A stretch of DNA of 60,211 bases from JBFMAI01 sp040755725. GTDB taxonomy: Bacteria > Planctomycetota > Phycisphaerae > UBA1845 > Fen-1342. The notes under the pieces are model-generated. The model searched no databases and was not told the origin of the DNA. It saw only the letters and a list, made by a program, of their open reading frames with translations. Positions 52,248 through 60,178 of the stretch are shown piece by piece. The stretch's first letter is position 1. Each line of letters starts with the position of its first letter. Made by a program: the position numbers and the translations under genes. The stretch covers positions 1-60,211 of the forward strand of contig JBFMAI010000028.1 in assembly GCA_040755725.1 (NCBI GenBank). Reading direction: 5' to 3'.

Positions 52248-53579
52248 ATGAAAATAGCCGTCATCGGCAGCGGGTACGTGGGTCTGGTCACGGCGGCGTG
52301 TCTGTCCGACACCGGCAACGACGTGGTCGCGGTGGACAGTGACGCCGAGAAGATCGCCGCCCTGCGGGCCGGCACGTGCCCGTTCTTCGAGCCCGGGCTG
52401 GCGGAACTGGTGCGGAAGAACACCCAGGCGGGGCGCCTTCGCTTTGCGACCGATGTGACGGCCGCCGTCCCCGGGGCCCGCGTCATCTTCCTGGCCGTCG
52501 GCACGCCGCCGCGCGCGGACGGGTCGGCGGACTTGTCGTCGCTCGAGGCGGCGGCGGCGGGGGCGGCGCGCGTGTTGACGGGGCCGGCGATCATCGTCAT
52601 CAAGAGCACCGTGCCCGTCGGCACCGGCACCCGTATCGAGTCTCTCGTCGGTTCGCTCACCGCCCACCGTTGCCCCGTGGTCTCCAACCCCGAGTTCCTC
52701 AAAGAGGGCACGGCCCTTCAGGACTTCCTGCGGCCTGACCGCGTCGTCATCGGGGCCGAGGACCCGGCGGCCGGCGACGAAATCGCCGAGCTGCACGAGC
52801 CCTTTGTGCGCAACAACCGCCCGATCCTGCGGATGAGCCGCGGGGCCGCCGAGCTGACGAAGTACGCCGCCAATGCTTACCTCGCTGCGCGCATCAGCTT
52901 CATCAACGAAATCGCCGAAATCTGCGGCCGGCTGGATGTGGACGTTAACGAGGTCCGCCGCGGCATGGGCTCCGACCAGCGCATCGGCCACCATTTCCTG
53001 TATCCCGGACTCGGCTACGGCGGAAGCTGCTTCCCGAAGGACGTGCAGGCCCTGGCCAGCTTCGGGCGGGCCGCGGGGGCCGATTGCACCTTGCTCGAAG
53101 CCGTCCACCGCCGCAACTTGGCACAACGCGAGTTGATGACCCGGCGAATCGTGGCGCGGTTGGGGCCCGACCTGCGCGGCCGACGGTTGGCCGTGTGGGG
53201 CTTGGCTTTCAAGCCGCAGACCGACGACGTGCGCGAGGCGCCGGCCCTGGCGATCATCGAGGAGCTGCTGCGGGCCGGCGCCGAGATCGTCGTACACGAC
53301 CCGCAGGCGATGACCAGCACCCGACGGGTGCTCGGCGACCGGGTGCGCTACTGCGACGACCCCTACGCCGCCCTGCCCGGGGCCGATGCCCTGGTCATCA
53401 TGACCGAGTGGATGGAGTTCCGCAGCCCGGATTTCGAGCGGATGCGGTCGGCCATGCGCCAGGCGCTGATCTTCGACGGGCGCAACCTCTATGCCCTGGC
53501 CACGCCGGCCCGCTACAATTTTGAGTACCACAGCGTGGGCCGACCGACTGCCCTGCCGGGCCAACGTGGCCCCAGGTAA
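52248..53579 (+). CDS. ugd: UDP-glucose 6-dehydrogenase
   Basis: 443 residues. The NAD-binding start (IAVIGSGYVGLVTAA), GTPP (86-89), the STVPVGT strand (120-126), SNPEFLKEGTA (146-156) and the catalytic Cys 261 in GYGGSCFPKD are all present. The C-terminal NAD/UDP domain has WGLAFKPQTDDVREAPA. It oxidises UDP-glucose twice to UDP-glucuronate. The substrate for the divergent UXS is its product. Confidence 0.95.
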   Translation: MKIAVIGSGYVGLVTAACLSDTGNDVVAVDSDAEKIAALRAGTCPFFEPGLAELVRKNTQAGRLRFATDVTAAVPGARVIFLAVGTPPRADGSADLSSLEAAAAGAARVLTGPAIIVIKSTVPVGTGTRIESLVGSLTAHRCPVVSNPEFLKEGTALQDFLRPDRVVIGAEDPAAGDEIAELHEPFVRNNRPILRMSRGAAELTKYAANAYLAARISFINEIAEICGRLDVDVNEVRRGMGSDQRIGHHFLYPGLGYGGSCFPKDVQALASFGRAAGADCTLLEAVHRRNLAQRELMTRRIVARLGPDLRGRRLAVWGLAFKPQTDDVREAPALAIIEELLRAGAEIVVHDPQAMTSTRRVLGDRVRYCDDPYAALPGADALVIMTEWMEFRSPDFERMRSAMRQALIFDGRNLYALATPARYNFEYHSVGRPTALPGQRGPR

Positions 53580-53635
53580 CGTTCCGCCGTTGGTCCGCGC
53601 CGGGGCCCGGCTGCCGTCCGGGTCCGGGTGTCGTC

Positions 53636-54715
53636 ATGCCTTCGCCGACGCCGCGGCTGATCTCGCTCAAGAGGCTGCTTTCGGAGCACACCGCGCCCGC
53701 CGCGGCCGAACTCGCCACGCCGGCGGGTGACGGGGCGGTCCGATGCCGGGCCTGCGGGCACCGTTGCAAGGTCCTGCGCGGCCGCGACGGCGTTTGCCGG
53801 GTGCGGTTCAATCGCGACGGCGAGCTGCGCGTCCCCTTCGGTTACGTCTCCAGCCTCGCGGTCGATCCCATCGAGAAGAAGCCGTTCTATCACGCGTTTC
53901 CCGGGCGGGCCGCGCTGTCGTTCGGAATGCTCGGCTGCGACCTGCACTGCTCGTATTGCCAGAACTGGATCACCAGCCAGACGCTGCGGGACAACGAGGC
54001 GATCGCCGAGCCGACCTTCGTGCAACCCGAGCAGATCGTCCAGTTGGCCCTGGAGCACGATTGCCCGGTCCTCACGAGCACCTACAACGAGCCGCTGATC
54101 ACCGCCGAGTGGGCCGCCGCCGTCTTTCGCCTGGGTCAACCGCACGGCCTGGTCGGGTCGTTTGTGTCAAACGGCCACGCGACGCCGGAGGTCCTGGAAT
54201 ACCTCCGCCCCCTGGTCCCGCTGTTCAAAGTAGACCTGAAGTCGTTTCAGGACCAGACCTACCGGCAGCTCGGCGGCGTGCTGGACAACGTGCTGGATAC
54301 AATCCGTCGCCTCAAGCAAATGGACTTCTGGGTCGAGATCGTCACACTCGTCGTGCCGGGGCTGAACGACACGGACGAAGAGCTGAAGCGGATCGCCGGC
54401 TTCATCGCGTCGGTGTCGCCGGACATTCCCTGGCACGTGACCGCGTTCCACCCGGATTACAAGCTGACCGACGCGCGGCCCACGCCGACCGAAACGCTGC
54501 TGCGGGCGTACGATCACGGCCGGCAGGCCGGGCTGAAGTTCGTCTACCCCGGCAACGTCCACGGCCGCGTCGGCGACCTCGAAAACACGCACTGCCCGGG
54601 CTGCGGTCGCGCGGTGATCGAACGCCGCGGCTTCCATGTGCGGACCATCCACCTCAACAATGGGCAGTGTCCCGGCTGCGGAACCCGAGTCCCCGGCGTG
54701 TGGGGTCCAGGCTAA
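53636..54715 (+). CDS. amrS: AmmeMemoRadiSam system radical SAM enzyme AmrS
   Basis: 359 residues. The radical SAM cluster motif is CDLHCSYC (Cys 101, 105, 108). The N-terminal Cys set (37, 40, 44, 54) in the phrase CRACGHRC, plus STYNEPLI, FVSNGHATPEVL and TAFHPDYKL, is typical of AmrS (COG1180). Two further CxxC pairs near the C-terminus (HCPGCG, QCPGCG) look like a zinc site. Partners AmrA and AmrB/MEMO are not adjacent. A 70-bp segment covering codons for residues 29-51 is duplicated exactly at 59222-59291. Confidence 0.92.
   Translation: MPSPTPRLISLKRLLSEHTAPAAAELATPAGDGAVRCRACGHRCKVLRGRDGVCRVRFNRDGELRVPFGYVSSLAVDPIEKKPFYHAFPGRAALSFGMLGCDLHCSYCQNWITSQTLRDNEAIAEPTFVQPEQIVQLALEHDCPVLTSTYNEPLITAEWAAAVFRLGQPHGLVGSFVSNGHATPEVLEYLRPLVPLFKVDLKSFQDQTYRQLGGVLDNVLDTIRRLKQMDFWVEIVTLVVPGLNDTDEELKRIAGFIASVSPDIPWHVTAFHPDYKLTDARPTPTETLLRAYDHGRQAGLKFVYPGNVHGRVGDLENTHCPGCGRAVIERRGFHVRTIHLNNGQCPGCGTRVPGVWGPG
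53720..53789 (+). repeat. 70-bp perfect repeat, copy in amrS
   Basis: All 70 bases match 59222-59291 in the same orientation; the match stops abruptly on both sides. Here it encodes the first half of the N-terminal Cys motif. Confidence 0.9.
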
Positions 54716-54800
54716 CAAGCCCTGGGGACATGGCTGCCGCCCTCCGGGGCCGCCGTCCGTGGTGTTCCCACGCCACGCCCCCAGTGGTACTGTTTGCCGC

Positions 54801-55580
54801 ATGAACCGGCGAACCTGGATGTGCCTGACCGTGGCGACCGCCGTGCTGGCGGCCGGCTGCAACACGCTTCCGCAGTCGCAGCGAATCTCGCTCCTCGAAG
54901 GCGAACGGGCCTTCCGCAACAAGGACTACCAGCAAGCCGTCAGTCGGCTGTCGCGTTTCCTCGACGAGAACGCCAACCGCCCCGAGGCTGCTCGCGCCCG
55001 CTACGTCCGCGGCATGGCCCTGGCCATGGTCGGAGACCGAACGCGGGCCTATCGCGACTTGGAACAGGCCGCCCGTTCGAGCACCGATCCCCAACTCACG
55101 TGGCAGCCGGACGCGGTGCTGGGCGTGCTGCTGTTCGAAGATGAGCAGTGGGACGCCGCGGCACGAGCACTCCGCCGGGCCACGGACCAGATGTCGGCGA
55201 TCGCCCCCAAAGATGCCCTGCTGTTCCGCATTGGCCTGTGCTGCGAACGTACCGGGCGCTGGTCCGCCGCCCCCGTCGCGTATCGGCAGATCGTCAGCGA
55301 GTTCCCCCGCGGAACGTACCGCACGGCCGCGGATCGCCGGCTGAGCCTGAACGCGGACCACTTCGCGGTCCAGTGCGGGGCGTTCTCCGATCGGCGGAAC
55401 GCGGACCGCCTGGTCACGGAACTGACGCAGAACGGGCTGGACGCGCGCACGCGCCAAGAACAGCGCCCGGACGGTGTGTACCACGTCGTGGTCGTGGGAC
55501 GCTACGCCACTTACAACGAAGCCACCGCCGCTCTGGGACGCGTCAAGGGATACGTTGACAGCGCCGTTCTCTGGCCGTGA
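54801..55580 (+). CDS. TPR-SPOR lipoprotein
   Basis: 259 residues from the ATG at 54801. A lipobox (LAAGC, Cys 20) makes it a lipoprotein. TPR-like units (about 30-165, with GERAFRNKDYQQAVSRLSRFL) are followed by a SPOR domain (AVQCGAFSDRRNADRLVTEL, then VYHVVVVGRYATYNEATAALG), which binds denuded peptidoglycan. It probably works at the envelope or division site. It starts 85 bases after amrS. Confidence 0.88.
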   Translation: MNRRTWMCLTVATAVLAAGCNTLPQSQRISLLEGERAFRNKDYQQAVSRLSRFLDENANRPEAARARYVRGMALAMVGDRTRAYRDLEQAARSSTDPQLTWQPDAVLGVLLFEDEQWDAAARALRRATDQMSAIAPKDALLFRIGLCCERTGRWSAAPVAYRQIVSEFPRGTYRTAADRRLSLNADHFAVQCGAFSDRRNADRLVTELTQNGLDARTRQEQRPDGVYHVVVVGRYATYNEATAALGRVKGYVDSAVLWP

Positions 55581-55768
55581 AACACGGACCAGATCGGCCC
55601 GCCCGCAGAGTACCCTGTTCGCCCGCGAAGCGGCTCAAGTTAACGTGAGCACCCCGGCGGCGCAAGTGGGGAGGGCGAGCCTCCCGGCGAGCCACGGCTC
55701 GGCAGGCCGGCAGGGTCGCCACAGGAGACAGCCCCGCCCTCCCATGCTGCACGCTGCCGCGCGGCGAT
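55581..55768. repeat. Intergenic repeat family B element
   Basis: A full family B element lies at 55668-55743 with inverted ends GGGAGGGCG and CGCCCTCCC. Its reverse complement is about 95% identical to 41779-41854. The TPR-SPOR and small lipoprotein genes converge around it. Confidence 0.8.
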
Positions 55769-55927
55769 CTAAATGAGGTTGAGTGCGGCCGCTGTCTGGA
55801 TCAGCTCGGCGATGTGGTAGGCCGCAGTGTGGGCCCACTTCCACCAGCCGCTACCGCCGCAACCGAGCGCCATCATCGTCGGGGCGACCGCGAACATGAG
55901 CAACATCGTCTTGGGGTTCTTCAACAT
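55769..55927 (-). CDS. Very small putative lipoprotein (52 residues)
   Basis: The start at 55927 is fixed by an AAGGAGA site with seven bases between; an ATG at 55933 sits too close. The N-terminus LKNPKTMLLMFAVAPTMMALG is followed by Cys in ALGCGGSG, a usable lipobox. Only about 30 residues remain after the Cys, including WWKWAHTAAYHIAEL. It has no recognised family. A toxin-like or regulatory role is possible but unproven. Confidence 0.6.
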   Translation of the reverse strand: MLKNPKTMLLMFAVAPTMMALGCGGSGWWKWAHTAAYHIAELIQTAAALNLI

Positions 55928-56369
55928 GCGCATTCTCCTTGAGAACCGTGAACCACCTCGACTCGCCTGAGGTGACACGCCGCGACCGAAGCCCGACTGC
56001 GCCAAGCGTGCTGCCGGCCGCCCGCGTTCCACGGAAAACTAGTCCAGTTATCGGCAGCCGTCAACGGCATCCGGCGCGGGCGCTGGGGCCCGTGCACGCG
56101 GCCAATGCCGCGCGTGCCGCCCGGGAACCGGACACGGCGCATAGCGGACGACACGGCCGCGGGTGACGACCCGCGGCGCCACCGGCGTGGCGCCGTGGTT
56201 GCCAAGTGTGCGCAAACCACGACAATGGCGACGCAGCGCACGCGAGGTGCCCGCCGGCCGCGCAGGCCAGCGCGGCCCGGCTGGAAAAATCGGTGGCGTG
56301 AGATCACAAGCTGTTGATTTAAAAAACTTTGCGTCCGCGAAGCCGGTGCAAGCAGACTCGGAGCCCCCC
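55928..56369. promoter_or_regulatory. Divergent region, small lipoprotein / HD hydrolase
   Basis: 442 bases between divergent genes. Frames are arginine-rich shadows. The clearest feature is an AT-rich patch CTGTTGATTTAAAAAACTTT at 56311-56330, unusual in this GC background and well placed for an HD-gene promoter. A second AT-rich patch near 56034-56048 could serve the lipoprotein. Confidence 0.5.
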
Positions 56370-56927
56370 ATGACACGTGAACACGCCTGGCAGATTCTGT
56401 GCGAGTACACTCCCAGCGATTCGCTCCGCAAACACGCGCTGGCCGTTGAGGCCGCCATGCGCCACTACGCCCGTCACTTCAACGAAGACGAGGAGCTTTG
56501 GGGCGTCGTCGGACTGCTGCACGATTTCGACTACGAGCGGTGGCCCACGGTCCCCGAGCACACACGAGAGGGTGCGCAAGTCTTGCGCTCGCACGGCGCG
56601 AACGAGGAGATCATCGGGGCCATTCTGTCGCACGTGCCGTGGAACCTGGACGAGTACCCGCGCGACCGTCCGCTCCGCAAGACGCTCTTTGCCGTGGATG
56701 AGCTGTGCGGGTTTCTGATGGCCTGTGCCCTCGTCCGACCGCAACGTTTGGAGGGGTTGGAGCCGAAGAGCGTCCTGAAAAAGCTCAAGACCCCTTCCTT
56801 CGCCGCCACCGTCAACCGCGACGATGTCCACGCCGGCCCGGACCTCGTCGGCCTGCCGATGGACGAGCACATTCGGCACTGCGTGGCGGCGTTGCAGTCG
56901 GTGGCGCCGCAGCTCGGACTGGCCTGA
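56370..56927 (+). CDS. HD-superfamily hydrolase (COG2316-like)
   Basis: 185 residues. HD motifs: SDSLRKHALAVEAAMRHYA, LLHDFDYERWP (HD near 51-52) and VDELCGFLMACALVRP. This layout fits a widespread family of predicted phosphohydrolases of unknown substrate. It stands alone, followed by an ECF sigma operon. Confidence 0.85.
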   Translation: MTREHAWQILCEYTPSDSLRKHALAVEAAMRHYARHFNEDEELWGVVGLLHDFDYERWPTVPEHTREGAQVLRSHGANEEIIGAILSHVPWNLDEYPRDRPLRKTLFAVDELCGFLMACALVRPQRLEGLEPKSVLKKLKTPSFAATVNRDDVHAGPDLVGLPMDEHIRHCVAALQSVAPQLGLA

Positions 56928-57005
56928 TGCCGGTTCAGGTCCGTCGCCCCCGCCGCGGCGACCCGAATAAGCGGGCCGCGACGGCGTCTTCTGTTGAGGA
57001 AACAG

Positions 57006-57545
57006 ATGGGCGTGCGATCCGGACTTCGCGGCCGCTTGGACGCCGATGAGCGGGCCGAGCTGGAGGGTCTCGTGGCCGAGTTCGGCCCCCGGCTGCTCGC
57101 CTACACGCGGCACCTGACGTCGCCCCAGGACGCGGAGGATGTCGTGGCCGAGGTCTTCTGTCGGGCCGCGCAGAACTTCGGCGCGCTGCGCCGCAGCGCC
57201 CGCCCCGATCTCTACCTCCTCACCGCCGCCCGCAACCTCTGCCGCGATGGGCTCCGGCGCCGACGTCCCCAACCCCTTCCGCCGGAACGGATCGACCAGT
57301 CCGCGTCGGCACGGGATGGGCCGCCGGCCGGCCTGACGCGGGACGAAACGCGGCGCCGGCTGCGCGCGGCGGTGGCCGAGTTGCCCGCGCCGCTGCGCGA
57401 GGTCGTCGTGCTGCGCCTGACCGTGGGATTGCGGTTTGAGGACATCGCCGGACTGCTGGGACTGCCGCTGGGCACGGCCCTATCGCGGATGCACACGGCG
57501 ATCGGTTGTTTGCGCGAAAGGCTGGGACGTTTGTATGAACACTGA
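57006..57545 (+). CDS. ECF-type RNA polymerase sigma factor
   Basis: 179 residues from the ATG at 57006 with GAGGA upstream. Region 2 is seen in AYTRHLTSPQDAEDVVAEVF and region 4 in LPAPLREVVVLRLTVGLRFEDIAGLLGLPLGTALSRMH (read as the helix-turn-helix GLRFEDIAGLLGLPLGTA). Two regions and a short linker fit an ECF sigma. The next gene overlaps it and encodes its likely anti-sigma factor. Confidence 0.92.
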   Translation: MGVRSGLRGRLDADERAELEGLVAEFGPRLLAYTRHLTSPQDAEDVVAEVFCRAAQNFGALRRSARPDLYLLTAARNLCRDGLRRRRPQPLPPERIDQSASARDGPPAGLTRDETRRRLRAAVAELPAPLREVVVLRLTVGLRFEDIAGLLGLPLGTALSRMHTAIGCLRERLGRLYEH

Positions 57546-58230
57546 ACAACTGGGCGCTGCCTGTCGCGCCTGGGAACCGGAGCTCGTTCGGCTGGCCTGC
57601 GGCGAGACGACCGAACCGTCCCCGGCGCTGCACACGCACCTGGCGATCTGCGGGGAGTGTCGGGCGTACGTTGAATCCGCCCCGCAACTCGTCACGAAAC
57701 TGCGAACAGCGCTGGCGGCGGGACCGCTGCCGAGCGATTTGGTCGCCCAAATTCACGACCGGTTGCTGGCCCAAAGACCCCCGATGCGATTCACAGGAAG
57801 CACGGTGTTTCGGCTGGTCACAGCGGCGGCGGCCGGCCTATTCGCGGCTTTCCTCTGGCCCGGGGTGGGGACATCGCGTGACCCGACGCCCGCCGTGGTA
57901 CCGGAGACGACGCGGCTTACCGACGCGGATGCGGCGACGATCGTGGCCGTGTGGGTGTTGTCCGGCTGTGACCCGTGGCTCGATGAACCCGTGGACGCGG
58001 TCACGAGCCGGATCAACGAGGTGTCGCGGACCCTCGAGCGGCGGGCCGGTGCGCGGGGGCCGCTGCCGTGGGCCCCGGAGGACGATTGGGACCTGCCCGC
58101 GCCGAGCGATCAGCCCCCGGGCGCCCGGCGGTCGGCGGATTGGCACGCCCAGCACCGACGACCCGTGTTCAAAGGGACCGATTTCGCGGCGACCCGTGAT
58201 GGGGCCGCGTTCACAGGAGCAACGTCATGA
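57535..58230 (+). CDS. Membrane anti-sigma factor with zinc motif
   Basis: 231 residues. HTHLAICGECRAYV carries the HxxxCxxC zinc motif of anti-sigma domains (ZAS). One membrane segment lies near residues 90-110 (VTAAAAGLFAAFLWPG), putting the C-terminal part in the periplasm. It overlaps the sigma gene by 11 bases and the next gene by ATGA, so the three form one operon. It probably holds the sigma factor until an envelope signal arrives. Confidence 0.82.
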   Translation: MNTEQLGAACRAWEPELVRLACGETTEPSPALHTHLAICGECRAYVESAPQLVTKLRTALAAGPLPSDLVAQIHDRLLAQRPPMRFTGSTVFRLVTAAAAGLFAAFLWPGVGTSRDPTPAVVPETTRLTDADAATIVAVWVLSGCDPWLDEPVDAVTSRINEVSRTLERRAGARGPLPWAPEDDWDLPAPSDQPPGARRSADWHAQHRRPVFKGTDFAATRDGAAFTGATS

Positions 58231-59033
58231 GACCCGTGATCGGTTTGGCCGCTGCGCTCGTGTTGGTGGGGATCGCATTGCCGGCGAATGGCCAGGAACA
58301 GCCGGCGGCCCCACCGCCGCCGGGTCGTCCCAACGAGCAGGCGGCCCCGCAGCCGCCGGTGCCACCCTCCCAGCGACAGCCCGCGCCCGCTCCGGCCCCA
58401 CCCCGCACGCCCGAAGCCGTGAACTTCCCTTCCGCCGCGCGGCCCCCCCTGCCGCCGGCGCCGCCCGCCGAACTGCTGCTGCGCTTGCTGGCCGAGCGTC
58501 GCCCCGAGTTGGCGGAGCGGCTGGAGCGGCTGCGGCGTCGTTCGCCGGAGCGGTTTCGGCGCGTCCTGCTGGAGGCCTTGACGGACCGTCTGGAGGAGAA
58601 GCTGAACGAGGTGGAGCGCGACGGGCCGCCGCCGTCGGAACCGCTGGAACCGGAAGGACCGCGGCCGCCCGACCGGCCGGGGCCGCCGGAGGAACACCGG
58701 CTCCGCCTGCGCGAGCTGGAGGAGCATCAGGGCCGCCTGGAGGCCCGGTCGCACGAACTGGCCCAGCGCTGGCGCGAACTGGATCGGCCGGAAGCGAACG
58801 CGGACGAGCGGCGGCGTCTGCACGACGAGTTGGAGCGGGTCGTGCAGGAGCAGTTCAACGTTCGCTCGGAGCTGCGGCGCGTGGAACTCGAGCGACTTGG
58901 GCACGAATTGCGCCGCCTGCACGAGATGGTCGAGCGCATGGAGCGCGACCTGGCCGAGCGCGAGCAGCAGCGGGCGCAGATCGTCGAGCGACGGATGCGG
59001 CAACTGCTCGGCGAGGGTATCTCGGGTTGGTGA
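58227..59033 (+). CDS. Secreted Pro-rich, Arg/Glu-rich coiled-coil protein
   Basis: 268 residues. A signal peptide (VIGLAAALVLVGIALPANG) is followed by a Pro/Gln/Ala-rich stretch (25-80) and three charged helical blocks with heptad-like L spacing (LAERRPELAERLERLRRR, ELDRPEANADERRRL, ELRRLHEMVERMERDLAER). It could be a periplasmic sensor of the ZraP/CpxP kind feeding the anti-sigma factor. No family is certain. Confidence 0.75.
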   Translation: MRPVIGLAAALVLVGIALPANGQEQPAAPPPPGRPNEQAAPQPPVPPSQRQPAPAPAPPRTPEAVNFPSAARPPLPPAPPAELLLRLLAERRPELAERLERLRRRSPERFRRVLLEALTDRLEEKLNEVERDGPPPSEPLEPEGPRPPDRPGPPEEHRLRLRELEEHQGRLEARSHELAQRWRELDRPEANADERRRLHDELERVVQEQFNVRSELRRVELERLGHELRRLHEMVERMERDLAEREQQRAQIVERRMRQLLGEGISGW

Positions 59034-59630
59034 GGCGATCGGGGGGGTAGGCGACGCAGTGCACGGGTCGCGCCCGTTCCGCGGGCGGGCAACGAGCGGG
59101 TGGAACTTGCCGGGTGCGCGACAGAATCGGCGGGTTTGTAGCGTCGCCCCCCCCGTGGGCGGCGCGGAACCACGACAAGCGCTGCTCATCCGCGTCGGCC
59201 ACGGCGGGCCGCCGCTACCTTCCGGCGGGTGACGGGGCGGTCCGATGCCGGGCCTGCGGGCACCGTTGCAAGGTCCTGCGCGGCCGCGACGATACCGGTG
59301 CCGGTGGGCAGTTGCAAGAATCGGTCTCCCCCGAAAACCCACCCCCGTCCGGGGCGGCGAACGGTGGCGCGTCGCCCCGCGTCGGTGGCGACCGGACGCC
59401 AGGCGGCCGTACGCGGCCAGCCGACATGGGCGGCAGGACTCCGTGGCGGCCGCGGGGAGTGCGGGCGTCCCGCCCGCCGATCCGAGCCGTAACCATGAGG
59501 GAGCGGAGCACAGGCGGGGACGCCCGCACGACCCAGGTACGACAGGCGGGGACGCCTGTCCTGCCCAATGCGGCGGCCGGGCTCCGCACCGGCCGTGGGC
59601 ATCCGCGACGCCGGACTCGGAGGTCCGGCG
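59034..59630. repeat. Non-coding repeat-rich block with amrS fragment
   Basis: 597 bases with no credible gene. It contains the 70-bp amrS copy (59222-59291), GGCGGGGACGCC units near 59514-59526 and 59542-59557, a family C palindrome at 59572-59595, and GGACTCGGAGGTCCGGCGCT near 59613-59632, similar to a stretch at 38006-38030. Confidence 0.7.
59222..59291 (+). repeat. 70-bp perfect repeat, non-coding copy of an amrS segment
   Basis: Identical to 53720-53789 over 70 bases in the same orientation. The flanks are unrelated. It would encode the same Cys-rich peptide as AmrS, but in a frame with no AmrS sequence around it. Confidence 0.9.
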
Positions 59631-60158
59631 CTACGGACACGGGATCGGGTAGCCGCCGCCGGAAGCCAGCAGCTCGATGAACGGGTTGATGTCGCCGAAG
59701 CCGTTGACGCCGCCGTACTGCCCGTCGCCGTTCACATCGGCATTCTGCTCCGGGCAGTTGGGATACGTGAGCTTCCAGGCCTCCCAATTCGACAGCGCCA
59801 GGGTGAATGGGTTGATGTCATCAAAATCGATGAACCCGCTGCAATTCAGGTCGCCGCGACAAATCGGCCGCGCCACCGTAAGGCTGAATGAAGCTGCGGC
59901 CGTGTTCACGTTTGCCGCGGACACCGGCGAATGCGCCGGCGGCGTCCCCACGCTGTCCAGCACATTGGCCACCACGTTTTCCAGCCGGAACGTGTACTGG
60001 CCGTGCGTCGCCGGGGCGGTGAAGGAGCCGGAGGCAATGAGCACCGGGCCGGACTGGCCGATGCCGGCATCCACGTCAACATCGGGTTCATCTCCGAATT
60101 CCGGGGCGTAGATGAGCCAACGGCAGTCCCGTTCTATCTTGTTGTTCTGCAAGGACAT
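59631..60158 (-). CDS. Dockerin-like C-terminal domain protein, possibly 5'-truncated
   Basis: 175 residues from the ATG at 60158 (a TTG lies just upstream). There is no signal peptide. Residues 40-95 look like the end of a beta-sandwich domain. The C-terminus has two dockerin-type repeats, GDLNCSGFIDFDDINPFTL and ADVNGDGQYGGVNGFGDINP, with the calcium-loop pattern DxNxxG. Such domains end many secreted planctomycete proteins. An in-frame TAA upstream at about 60195-60197 prevents a longer frame, so this may be the remnant of a larger secreted protein. Confidence 0.7.
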   Translation of the reverse strand: MSLQNNKIERDCRWLIYAPEFGDEPDVDVDAGIGQSGPVLIASGSFTAPATHGQYTFRLENVVANVLDSVGTPPAHSPVSAANVNTAAASFSLTVARPICRGDLNCSGFIDFDDINPFTLALSNWEAWKLTYPNCPEQNADVNGDGQYGGVNGFGDINPFIELLASGGGYPIPCP

Positions 60159-60178
60159 CAAGAGAACAGGAGCTGCCG

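Noticed and set aside
59114..59680. Frame that includes the amrS-like Cys peptide
   Set aside because: Only the 70-bp repeat resembles AmrS; the rest is low-complexity with no start support, so not a gene or a normal pseudogene.
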